Shown here in pieces: positions 8,624 to 15,914 of a DNA stretch of 25,877 nucleotides. The number at the start of each line of letters is the position of its first letter. Position 1 is the first letter of the stretch. The translations under genes were made by a program, and so were the position numbers. The stretch is from VGWB01 sp964480945. Its GTDB lineage: Bacteria; Bacteroidota; Ignavibacteria; UBA10030. The stretch is taken from the NCBI GenBank assembly GCA_964480945.1, contig CAYZRX010000060.1, positions 1 to 25,877 of the forward strand, given 5' to 3'. Under the pieces are notes generated by a model. That model worked only from the letters and a program-made list of their open reading frames with translations, had not been told where the DNA came from and did not search any database.

Positions 8624-10260
8624 TGCGTCCTGCCAAGGTTCTCTCGCTCCTCATCGTCCTCACGGTGGCAGCCTCCGCTGGGGTTCCTCAGGACTCTCTG
8701 ATCGCCCTGCCGGAAGAGCCGCTGAAGGTTCAAGTGGCTGTTAACCATCCCCAATTGACGTACCACGAAGGGGACACACTCCGGATCGCGGTCACCACGA
8801 ACAAGGGCTGCTATCTTCGCCTCATCTACAGCGAGGCGAACGGAAGGGACGTGATCATTTTCCCGAACTACCAGAACCGGGATGATCGGGTAAGGGGTGG
8901 GGTCCGGTACAGCATTCCAACGATGTTCCAAATCACTGCGCCGTTCGGGAAGGAGACCCTGCACGCGTTTGTCAGCTCGGAAAAATTCTCCACATCAGAG
9001 GTGACGGATCGGGGGGATGGACTGTTCACGTTGAAGGACTCGCTCGAAGAGGCTGTCCGGAAGCTACGGGCAGGCAGCATCTTTGGCGAATATGCGGAAG
9101 AGAAAGTTGAGATTACGACCAGCCCGAGTGGATCCCTCCCTCTTGACCTCGCGGCTTCACAGGCCGAGCCGCCCCGCATCGAGTTTTCCAAACCCGGCCC
9201 CACCGAATTTGCAGTCGAACAAGCCGACTCGATTCTGGTCGAGGGTCAGGTTTCGGGGGAAGGTCTTGTGCCTCGTGTAACGATCAACGGGAGGTTTACC
9301 GAGGTGGACAGTGTCGGAGGGGTTCTCCATTTTCGGCTCAGGGTCGGGCTCAGCCCGGGCGAGAACAGATTCGAGGTCCTTTCCCGCACCGCCAGCGGTC
9401 AGGTTGTGTCGAAAACGATCGTGATCAACAGGGAGGAGTCCAAGTTTGCGGGACAACGGTGGGCCGTTGTTGTTGGAATCAGTGACTACGCGCATCCCGA
9501 CATACCGGATCTCAAGTATGCGCACAGGGATGCCCAGGTTTTCTATGACTTCTTGAGGAGCCCGAACGGCGGCGCCTTTCCCGATGACCATATCCTACTC
9601 TTGACCAACAGCCAGGCAACGCTCGCCAACGTCCGGAGCGCGATGTTCGATTTCTTACGCCAAACCCGAAAAGAGGATTTGGCGATGATTTATTTCTCCG
9701 GGCACGGTCTGAGCAAGGGCAAAGGGTACGCGTATTTCGTTGTGCACGATTCCGACCCCGGCCGGATTGAAGAAACAGCCTTCAACGTGGAGGAGATCCA
9801 GGCAGCCCTTCAGAAGTCCATTAAGGCTGAGCGAGTCGTTCTCTTCGCAGATGCGTGCCACAGTGGGGCCATCAATGCGTACATGAAGCGGACACGGTCG
9901 ACGCAGGTGGAGGAGAACCTGATCAACCGCTATCTCGTGGAGATGGCCAAAGCGAAGCCGGGGATGCTCTCGATCACGTCTTGCGGCGAGAAGGAAGTGT
10001 CGAGCGAGGCATGGTTGTTCTGGGAGCACGGGATCTTTACGTTCGTGCTTGTCTCCGGACTCGGCGGAAAGGTGACGGATTCCGAGGGAAAGGTGAAGTC
10101 CTTCGAGAGCGCGGATGCGAACGGAGACGGAATCGTAACCGTCGGTGAGTTGACTCAGTACGTCACCAAATATGTCCCCGGCTACACAAAAAACCAGCAG
10201 AATCCGCAAGTGAGCAAGTCCGATTTCGACCCGAACATGCCTCTCAGCGTCGTTCGGTGA
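8620..10260 (+). CDS. Exported caspase-family peptidase with DUF4384 domain
   Basis: This second caspase-fold peptidase of 546 residues begins in the ATGA overlap with the first one (the sequence ATGATG allows two adjacent starts). A hydrophobic signal peptide (about residues 1-21) precedes a DUF4384-like domain at about 32-130 (YHEGDTLRIAV, CYLRLIY). An Ig-like segment at about 185-272 and then the peptidase domain from about 278 (GQRWAVVVGISDYA) follow. H362 in YFSGHGLS and C413 in ADACHSGA form the dyad. Residues 499-510 (DANGDGIVTVGE) fit the canonical 12-residue EF-hand loop, with acidic or Asn ligands at 1, 3, 5 and Glu at 12. The C-terminus resembles that of its neighbour (ELTQYV, then FDxNxPLxVV), so the catalytic parts are paralogous while the N-terminal domains differ. 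Envelope location is inferred from the signal peptide. Confidence 0.88.
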   Translation: MMRPAKVLSLLIVLTVAASAGVPQDSLIALPEEPLKVQVAVNHPQLTYHEGDTLRIAVTTNKGCYLRLIYSEANGRDVIIFPNYQNRDDRVRGGVRYSIPTMFQITAPFGKETLHAFVSSEKFSTSEVTDRGDGLFTLKDSLEEAVRKLRAGSIFGEYAEEKVEITTSPSGSLPLDLAASQAEPPRIEFSKPGPTEFAVEQADSILVEGQVSGEGLVPRVTINGRFTEVDSVGGVLHFRLRVGLSPGENRFEVLSRTASGQVVSKTIVINREESKFAGQRWAVVVGISDYAHPDIPDLKYAHRDAQVFYDFLRSPNGGAFPDDHILLLTNSQATLANVRSAMFDFLRQTRKEDLAMIYFSGHGLSKGKGYAYFVVHDSDPGRIEETAFNVEEIQAALQKSIKAERVVLFADACHSGAINAYMKRTRSTQVEENLINRYLVEMAKAKPGMLSITSCGEKEVSSEAWLFWEHGIFTFVLVSGLGGKVTDSEGKVKSFESADANGDGIVTVGELTQYVTKYVPGYTKNQQNPQVSKSDFDPNMPLSVVR

Positions 10261-10298
10261 CCCGGTGGCTTCCATACTCTGAGTTGGGATGGGTCGAG

Positions 10299-10317
10299 GC
10301 GCCGCCTCAAGCGGCGC
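10299..10317 (+). other. Perfect 7-bp GC hairpin between genes
   Basis: GCGCCGC (10299-10305) and GCGGCGC (10311-10317) pair perfectly around CTCAA, 39 bases after the second caspase stop. The stem is very stable but is followed by AAGGG and not by a T-run. It is therefore not a classical intrinsic terminator. It may be a pause site, an mRNA 3'-end stabiliser or a bidirectional structural element separating the caspase cassette from the amidohydrolase. Confidence 0.5.
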
Positions 10318-10395
10318 AAGGGAAGTGCCGTGCAGCACGTCGGGGAAAATGAGGATCCTCTATCTTCAGTCCAAGCAGAAGCTGAGTCTTCCATC

Positions 10396-12204
10396 ATGAG
10401 ACCACAATTGAGCCTCTTCCTCACACTCGTCGTTCTGACTATCCTCGCAACATTTCTCTATTTCCAACTTGTCCCTCAACCGGTCGACGTTCTCTACGTC
10501 GGTGCGCGTGTCTACACGGTGGACAAAGCCAATACCGTTGTCGACGCGATTGCCACCCGTGGAGACCGCATTGTCGCCGTGGGTTCGGCAGCGGACATGG
10601 TGAAAGAACTCAAGCCGAAGCGAGTCGTCGATCTTGCCGGAAAAACTATTGTTCCCGGCCTTATCGACGCGCACGTTCATCTTCTGAGCCTCGGCGTGGC
10701 GAGGTTGACGCTTGATCTTGTGGGATCGAAGTCCGAGGAGCGAGTCGCCGATCTCGTTCGGGAGCGTGTTGGCGCGAGCGGGCCGGGCCAGTGGATACGA
10801 GGGCGCGGATGGGACCAGAACGAGTGGCAGTCCAGGCAATTTCCGTCGCACGAGATTCTCGACCGCGTCGCCCCAAACAATCCGGTCTACCTCATGCGGG
10901 TCGATGGCCACGCAGCGTGGGTGAACAAGAGGGCGCTGGAGATCGCGGGCATCACGAGCAAGACCCCGGATCCGGATGGCGGAAGATTTCTCCGAGATGC
11001 CCGGGGCAACCCGACCGGCGTGCTGGTCGACAACGCGATGGAGGTCGTGGGCAAGTTTCTTCCTCCCCCCTCGGATAAGGAGATGGAGGAGGCCATCGGT
11101 CGAGCCGTGCAGGAGTGCCTGAGCTACGGGCTCACCTGCGTTCACGATATGGGGGTTGAAGAGGAGGGGATTGAGACCTACAAACGTCTGATCGATACAG
11201 GGAATTTTCCGTTCCGCGTTTATGCCGCTCTTTCCGCGCCGGGCGAAACGTGGGAGAAGTATGTCGAGCCCGATTCATCGGGCAGCAAGAAGGGCCCGCT
11301 CATCGGCTACGGCGGGAACAGGCTCTGGGTGCGGGCGATCAAGCTCTATATTGACGGAGCGCTTGGCTCCCGAGGCGCGGCGCTCATCGAACCGTATTCG
11401 GACGATCCCGACAATCGCGGCCTTACGGTGATGTCTGAAGGCGACCTTCGAAAGGCCGTAGACGAGGCCCTTGCGAACGGTTTCCAGGTTTGCACGCACG
11501 CGATCGGTGATCGGGGGAACAACATTGTTCTCAATATCTATGAAGCGGCGCTTGAGGCGCACGCGGCGAAGGATCCCAGGCTGCGCATCGAGCACGCACA
11601 GGTCCTCGCCCCAAATGACATCCCGCGCTTTCACCAGCTCGGTGTCATTCCGAGCATGCAGCCCACGCATTGCACGTCCGACATGTATTGGGCTGAAGCG
11701 AGGCTGGGTCCGACAAGAGTTCGGGGTGCCTATGCGTGGCGGTCGCTGCTGAACACGGGCGTTATCATTCCGGGGGGCTCTGATTTTCCCGTTGAGAGCC
11801 CGAATCCTCTGTTCGGCATCTATGCAGCGATCACCCGGCAGGATCATCAAGGGAGGCCACGGAATGCGGATGATGTTCGTGCATTTTTTCAGCTTTCCGC
11901 GGAAGGGATCACGGACACGGCGGCCTTTGACGGCGGTTGGTATGCCTCGCAGAAGATGACAAGGGAAGAAGCGCTGCGGGCATTCACTGCGTGGGCTGCT
12001 TATGCAGGTTTTCAGGAGGATCTGCTCGGCTCTCTCGAGCAGGGGAAACTTGCAGATTTTGTTGTCCTTTCGAAAGACATCATGACCGTACCTCCGCTTG
12101 AGATTCTCAATACGACGGTCGAGAGAACGATCCTCGGAGGGAGCGAAGTCTATCGCCGCGAGCAAGTGTCGATGCGTTCGGCGTCACCCGGCCCCGGGTT
12201 CTAG
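10396..12204 (+). CDS. Membrane-anchored amidohydrolase (YtcJ-like)
   Basis: This protein belongs to the metal-dependent amidohydrolase 3 family (YtcJ/NfdA-like), whose members hydrolyse amide or related C-N bonds; the substrate cannot be told. From the ATG at 10396 the product is 602 residues. It opens with a single hydrophobic helix (LSLFLTLVVLTILATFLYF) that acts as a signal anchor or uncleaved signal. Metal-site residues are visible: H93 and H95 in DAHVHLL, H368 in THAIGDRG, H400 in RIEHAQV and D463 in GSDFPVES. The characteristic segment YIDGALGSRGA is also present. A GTG at 10330 would add 22 polar residues before the helix; it has a purine-rich stretch upstream, but the later ATG puts the helix at the N-terminus and is preferred. 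No promoter was found in the gap, so read-through from the caspase operon is possible. Confidence 0.87.
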   Translation: MRPQLSLFLTLVVLTILATFLYFQLVPQPVDVLYVGARVYTVDKANTVVDAIATRGDRIVAVGSAADMVKELKPKRVVDLAGKTIVPGLIDAHVHLLSLGVARLTLDLVGSKSEERVADLVRERVGASGPGQWIRGRGWDQNEWQSRQFPSHEILDRVAPNNPVYLMRVDGHAAWVNKRALEIAGITSKTPDPDGGRFLRDARGNPTGVLVDNAMEVVGKFLPPPSDKEMEEAIGRAVQECLSYGLTCVHDMGVEEEGIETYKRLIDTGNFPFRVYAALSAPGETWEKYVEPDSSGSKKGPLIGYGGNRLWVRAIKLYIDGALGSRGAALIEPYSDDPDNRGLTVMSEGDLRKAVDEALANGFQVCTHAIGDRGNNIVLNIYEAALEAHAAKDPRLRIEHAQVLAPNDIPRFHQLGVIPSMQPTHCTSDMYWAEARLGPTRVRGAYAWRSLLNTGVIIPGGSDFPVESPNPLFGIYAAITRQDHQGRPRNADDVRAFFQLSAEGITDTAAFDGGWYASQKMTREEALRAFTAWAAYAGFQEDLLGSLEQGKLADFVVLSKDIMTVPPLEILNTTVERTILGGSEVYRREQVSMRSASPGPGF

Positions 12205-12207
12205 ATA

Positions 12208-12236
12208 TTGTGTTTCCTTGGAAAAAGTGGTACGTT
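12208..12236 (+). promoter_or_regulatory. Promoter of the receiver-domain gene
   Basis: TTGTGT at 12208-12213, 17-bp spacer, TACGTT at 12231-12236. The predicted start near 12243 leaves a leader of about 35 nt with a GAAGGACG ribosome site at 12261-12268 before the ATG at 12278. Confidence 0.5.
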
Positions 12237-12277
12237 GAAACAGTTATGTAAGGGACGATTGAAGGACGAAGTGTCTC

Positions 12278-12685
12278 ATGCCGTATAAAGTTCTCGTTGC
12301 CGACGACGACGAAGGGCAGCGAAAATCTCACGGATTCGCACTCGAGGTCTGCACGGCCATACTCGAGGATGAGATCGCCATTGTAGAGACTGCCACGAGC
12401 AACGAAACGTGGGAAAAGATTCGTTCAGAGTCGTTTAACCTCATTATTCTGGACAATGACTTTAAGGACAATCACCTAAAAGGTCATCTTCCAGGGATCG
12501 CACTTCTGCAGCTGTCACGTCGGGAGGGGGTCAATCGCAACACACCGATATTCTTCTGCAGCGCCGACGCGTATGACACGCTGAAATCGATGGTAGAGAA
12601 GTTCGGCGGGACATATATGCCGAAGGTGGGATATGATATCGAGAAGGCGGCGCAGCTGTTTGCCGACAAAATGAAGAAGCGGTAG
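12278..12685 (+). CDS. Stand-alone response-regulator receiver protein
   Basis: This 135-residue protein consists only of a CheY-like receiver domain. The acidic cluster D9-D11 (VADDDEG), the phospho-acceptor D59 (LIILDND), S95 in FFCSADA and K116 in MPKVG are all in the expected places. The usual MP dipeptide after the phospho-Asp loop is replaced by a longer polar stretch (DNDFKDNHLKGHLPG), so the beta3-alpha3 loop is atypical. There is no output domain, so it would act by protein contact or phosphotransfer, as in CheY or Spo0F. The gene has its own promoter and a strong terminator and is therefore probably monocistronic. No histidine kinase is present in the window, so its partner is elsewhere. 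Confidence 0.87.
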   Translation: MPYKVLVADDDEGQRKSHGFALEVCTAILEDEIAIVETATSNETWEKIRSESFNLIILDNDFKDNHLKGHLPGIALLQLSRREGVNRNTPIFFCSADAYDTLKSMVEKFGGTYMPKVGYDIEKAAQLFADKMKKR

Positions 12686-12715
12686 GGTCTGTCCGCGAAG
12701 TCCGGAGTCAGTCAG

Positions 12716-12744
12716 AGGGTCACGCCAGGTGACCCTTTTTTCTT
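12716..12744 (+). terminator. Intrinsic terminator after receiver gene
   Basis: GGGTCAC (12717-12723), loop GCCAG and GTGACCC (12729-12735) form a perfect stem, extended by an A-T pair. TTTTTTCTT follows at once. It lies 31 bases after the stop and is the clearest terminator in the window. Confidence 0.9.
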
Positions 12745-12854
12745 CCCCCATCCGCAAGACTCTAATGCGAGATCCTCACACTCCGATTTCGGGCTGCGTC
12801 GACTTTTCAGCCGGGCGCCCCTCCCCACGAAAATCTGTCGCCGGTCCCGGTAGC

Positions 12855-12883
12855 TTGCGCTTTCCTTCAAATAGCTTTACATT
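12855..12883 (+). promoter_or_regulatory. Promoter of the basic-tail/prmC operon
   Basis: TTGCGC at 12855-12860, 17-bp spacer, TACATT at 12878-12883. Initiation near 12890 would leave a leader of about 30 nt with a GGAGG site at 12913-12917 before the GTG at 12922. Confidence 0.5.
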
Positions 12884-12921
12884 TTTTTCGATCCCACTTC
12901 AACGCCTTCTTTGGAGGACCC

Positions 12922-13572
12922 GTGTACGAGCGATGTCTGAACGAAGCTGAACGCATTCTTGCTTCGGACAAAGATGTCATTGTTCCTGTGAAAAAGATCT
13001 GGCAGGAAGTTCAGAAGCAGGGCAAGGTACAGGGCTATGAGATCCCGCCGCTGGCAGATTTTACGGCGCTGCTCGAAGGCGACAGCCGATTCGAGTTCAT
13101 GCCGTCGCATGATGAGGATGGTGAGCCGTTTGAAGAGGTCGCTGCAGATGACGAACGTGAGGAAGCGGAACTCGAGACTCTCGGATTCTATTCGGGCGAT
13201 CGTGTGAAGCTCAGGCGCGTGGAGCTGACCCCGGAGGTCATCGGGGGGATGATCAGACGCAAGGTGGACATGACGATGGTTGCCCTCACCAGGGCATGGG
13301 AGAGACGTCCGGGCGGCGACCAGGGTACCGAGGATCAGTTGCTGGATATCCTGGCGAGGACTCAGAAGCTTCAACGAGAAGTGAAGAAGACATTCTCAGA
13401 AGAGAAGATGAAAGCACTGAGCTTCGCGCTCCGAGACGGGAGGAAGAAAAAGCGGCCGCTGACCCGAAAGAAAGCAGCCACGAGCAAGAAGCGGGCTCGG
13501 CCCACCGTAAAGAATCGCCGGATCAAGAAATCGCCTCGCGCCGCTCGAACGAAGCGAGGCCGACGCAAGTAA
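12922..13572 (+). CDS. Winged-helix-like protein with histone-like basic tail
   Basis: This is a 216-residue protein that I cannot assign firmly. Residues 1-60 (AERILASDKDVIVPVKKIWQ, then LLEGDSRFEFMP) resemble a HARE-HTH or RpoE(delta)-like winged helix, a fold linked to nucleic-acid or polymerase binding. Residues 62-85 are strongly acidic. A helical middle follows, and then residues 171-216, of which 25 of 46 are Lys or Arg (RKKKR, KKRAR, KRGRRK), like the tails of histone H1-like bacterial proteins. This suggests nucleoid, RNA-polymerase or ribosome association in the cytoplasm. It starts with GTG behind a GGAGG site and has its own promoter. Its TAA stop shares one base with the prmC ATG, so translation of the two is probably coupled. 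Confidence 0.8.
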   Translation: MYERCLNEAERILASDKDVIVPVKKIWQEVQKQGKVQGYEIPPLADFTALLEGDSRFEFMPSHDEDGEPFEEVAADDEREEAELETLGFYSGDRVKLRRVELTPEVIGGMIRRKVDMTMVALTRAWERRPGGDQGTEDQLLDILARTQKLQREVKKTFSEEKMKALSFALRDGRKKKRPLTRKKAATSKKRARPTVKNRRIKKSPRAARTKRGRRK

Positions 13573-14489
13573 TGCCGCAACATCAAGCCCGCGTCTGGAC
13601 GATTCGCGAACTGATGACCTTCGCAATCGATCATTTGCGCCGCCACGGCATCGCCGACGCGAGGTTGAACGTCGAACTGCTGCTGTCGCACGCCCTTCAG
13701 TGTCAGCGAATTGAGCTGTACACCAATTTCGACAAGCCTCTCACGAGCGAGGAACTGCGCGGATTTCGCGCGCTGTACGAGCGGAGGCTGAATCGAGAGC
13801 CCGTTCAGTACCTGGTCGGCTCGGCTAGCTTCATGGGGCTGCTGTTCAAAGTTGACCGGCGCGCCCTCGTGCCGCGACCCGAGACGGAGACCCTCGTCGA
13901 GCAAGCCATGCTGGTCTGCCAACGGTGCGCTCCTGACCGCCGGATCCTGATCCTCGAGGTAGGGACGGGGTGCGGCAACATCGCTGTGGCGCTTGCCAAG
14001 TTCGTCCGCAACGCCTTCTTGACAAGCTTCGACATCAGCAAAAGCGCCCTTGAGGTGGCGCATCTCAATGCGGAGGCGCACGGTGTTCAGGACAGGACCT
14101 CCTTTGTGCCGGCTGACGTCTTCGGATCGTTCGAGGGAAAATTCCCCGGCCCCTTCGACCTTCTTGTCAGCAACCCTCCCTACGTCCCCCTTGACGAGTG
14201 GGACGGATTGCAGCAAGAAATCAGGAACTTTGAGCCCCAACTTGCCGTGACCGACATGTCGGATGGCTATCGATTTCATAAGCGGATCATCGAACTTGCG
14301 CCGCGTCTCCTGCGAGAAAGGGGGCAGATCCTCCTCGAGCTCGGGTACGGGCAATCTGAAAAGGTTCTGGACATGATGAAAGCGGCCGGATGTTCGGACG
14401 TATTCGTCGCGCCCGATCTGCAAGGAGTCCCTCGGGTCGCGATCGGATCATGCCCGGCCGGACTCCGCGCCCCGCACGAGGCGAACTGA
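13572..14489 (+). CDS. prmC: Release factor glutamine methyltransferase PrmC
   Basis: PrmC methylates the glutamine of the GGQ motif of peptide release factors RF1/RF2 using S-adenosylmethionine. The 305-residue product has the helical N-terminal domain (residues 1-105, including REPVQYLVGSASF and RALVPRPETE), the SAM site EVGTGCGNIAVAL at 129-141, and the catalytic NPPY motif at 201-204. These are diagnostic for PrmC/HemK. The start is taken at the ATG in TAATG, which overlaps the stop of the preceding gene. The frame is open for a further 92 codons upstream, but that stretch merely overlaps the basic-tail gene. The length is normal for the family. dtd follows after 35 bp. Confidence 0.95.
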   Translation: MPQHQARVWTIRELMTFAIDHLRRHGIADARLNVELLLSHALQCQRIELYTNFDKPLTSEELRGFRALYERRLNREPVQYLVGSASFMGLLFKVDRRALVPRPETETLVEQAMLVCQRCAPDRRILILEVGTGCGNIAVALAKFVRNAFLTSFDISKSALEVAHLNAEAHGVQDRTSFVPADVFGSFEGKFPGPFDLLVSNPPYVPLDEWDGLQQEIRNFEPQLAVTDMSDGYRFHKRIIELAPRLLRERGQILLELGYGQSEKVLDMMKAAGCSDVFVAPDLQGVPRVAIGSCPAGLRAPHEAN

Positions 14490-14524
14490 ATCATGATCTT
14501 CCCTTCCCAAATCTCCGACTCACC

Positions 14525-14980
14525 ATGCGAGCTTTGATCCAACGCGTCCGACGCTGCTCGGTGTCCATCGACGGTTCCGCTCACAGCGCGATCCACGCCG
14601 GTATCCTGATTCTTCTTGGTGTCAGGCAATCGGACACGGACGCTGATGCGGCGTACCTCGCGGGCCGATGTGCGTTGCTGAGAATCTTCGATGACGAGGA
14701 GGGAAAAATGAATCTCTCGGTCAAAGACGTCGAAGGGGAGGCGATGGTCGTGTCGCAGTTCACGCTGTACGGCGACACACGGAAGGGAAACCGTCCGAGC
14801 TACACCGACGCGGCCCCACCCGAGGTCGCCGAGCCGCTCTACGAATCATTTGTCCGGATGCTGAAAGCCGAGCTGGGTGATTCGAAGGTGGCCAGCGGCG
14901 TGTTTCGTGCGATGATGGATGTTGAGCTCGTGAATGACGGACCGGTCACCGTCCTTGTCGAAAGCAAAGTTCGATCGTAG
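14525..14980 (+). CDS. dtd: D-aminoacyl-tRNA deacylase
   Basis: Dtd hydrolyses D-amino acids (and glycine) wrongly attached to tRNA, a translation proofreading step in the cytoplasm. The 151-residue product is the typical length. It begins with the conserved MRALIQRV and shows both signature motifs: SQFTLYGD from residue 77 and NDGPVT at 137-142 (the cross-subunit Gly-cisPro motif). The ATG at 14525 is chosen because the family starts here; no strong ribosome site is visible. The gene follows prmC by 35 bp and is followed after 31 bp by the metalloenzyme gene. All three are probably one transcript. Confidence 0.95.
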   Translation: MRALIQRVRRCSVSIDGSAHSAIHAGILILLGVRQSDTDADAAYLAGRCALLRIFDDEEGKMNLSVKDVEGEAMVVSQFTLYGDTRKGNRPSYTDAAPPEVAEPLYESFVRMLKAELGDSKVASGVFRAMMDVELVNDGPVTVLVESKVRS

Positions 14981-15011
14981 GTCCCGATCCTCATTACGTC
15001 AGGCGATCTTC

Positions 15012-15914
15012 GTGCGTGTCATTTTCCTTTTTCTGGATGGAGTCGGCATCGGGACGATGAGCCCGGATGCCAATCCGTTCTTCAGGGCTCGACTCCCGCA
15101 TCTTCGATCTGTGTTGGATGGGGCCTTGCCTCACCGACGATTGCCCCGGATGTCCGGTCGAGATGCCGAGCTTATTCCGGTCAACTCGACGCTCGGCGTT
15201 CCCGGGCTGCCTCAGAGCGGCACCGGTCAGGCAGCGCTCTTCACGGGCGTGAACGCAGCGAGACAGATCGGCAAGCATTTTGGCCCGCATCCGACGACGA
15301 CCCTCCACCCGCTCCTGCAGGAGAAAAACATTTTCCGCCAGCTGAAAGCAAACGGAAAAACCGTCCGCTTTGCCAATGCCTTCCCGCGACAGTTTTTTGA
15401 GTACGTCGACTCCGGGACGCGGCGGTTGACGGTCACGACCTTGTCGTGCAGATACGCGGACGTTCCGCTGCTGCGCGCCGAGGACCTTGGGAGGGACGAG
15501 GCGCTATCGGCCGACCTCACGCGCGCACGCTGGCCGGATCTGGGTTACCCTGAAATCCATCCCGTGAGTCCTCGGGAGGCGGGGAGGCATCTCTGGAGGA
15601 TCGCGCTCAACTACCACTTTACGCTGTTCGAATTCTGGCTGACAGACGTTGCCGGTCACGGACGGGACATGACAATGGCCGTGGAGATCCTGGAGCGCTT
15701 CGATGCATTTCTTGGAGGATTGTTGGAGGAGTTCGATGCAGCCTCTTCGCTTCTGATCATCACCAGCGATCACGGCAACATTGAGGATCTCTCCACGAAG
15801 AGCCATACGCGGAATCCGGTCCCTTGCGTCGCGCTTGGCAAGAATCGCAGAGAATTTCTCATGGGGGTAAAGAATCTCACTCACATTACCCCATCCATTC
15901 TAAGGATGCTCTAG
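15012..15914 (+). CDS. PGM-like metalloenzyme, alkaline phosphatase superfamily
   Basis: This 300-residue protein belongs to the alkaline phosphatase superfamily close to cofactor-independent phosphoglycerate mutase and phosphopentomutase. It probably hydrolyses or transfers a phosphoryl group with two metal ions; the substrate is unknown. Metal and nucleophile motifs are visible: FLDGVGIG at the N-terminus, T71 in QSGTGQAAL as the likely nucleophile, DVAGHGRDM, TSDHGNIED and a late SHTRNPVP. The GTG at 15012 places the first Asp motif correctly and has AGG upstream; an ATG at 14934 would overlap dtd by 47 bp and add unneeded residues. Its TAG stop lies within the left end of the inserted repeat element. 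Confidence 0.8.
   Translation: MRVIFLFLDGVGIGTMSPDANPFFRARLPHLRSVLDGALPHRRLPRMSGRDAELIPVNSTLGVPGLPQSGTGQAALFTGVNAARQIGKHFGPHPTTTLHPLLQEKNIFRQLKANGKTVRFANAFPRQFFEYVDSGTRRLTVTTLSCRYADVPLLRAEDLGRDEALSADLTRARWPDLGYPEIHPVSPREAGRHLWRIALNYHFTLFEFWLTDVAGHGRDMTMAVEILERFDAFLGGLLEEFDAASSLLIITSDHGNIEDLSTKSHTRNPVPCVALGKNRREFLMGVKNLTHITPSILRML

Noticed and set aside
11275..12165. 296-codon minus-strand open frame inside the amidohydrolase
   Set aside because: It has Arg-rich antisense composition with no signal, no domain and no ribosome site; the + strand gene is secure.
13296..13571. Upstream extension of the prmC frame by 92 codons
   Set aside because: It overlaps the basic-tail gene in another frame. 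The family start and the TAATG junction place the start at 13572.
13371..14423. 350-codon minus-strand open frame opposite prmC
   Set aside because: It has no motifs and is fully explained by codon bias of prmC and the basic-tail gene.
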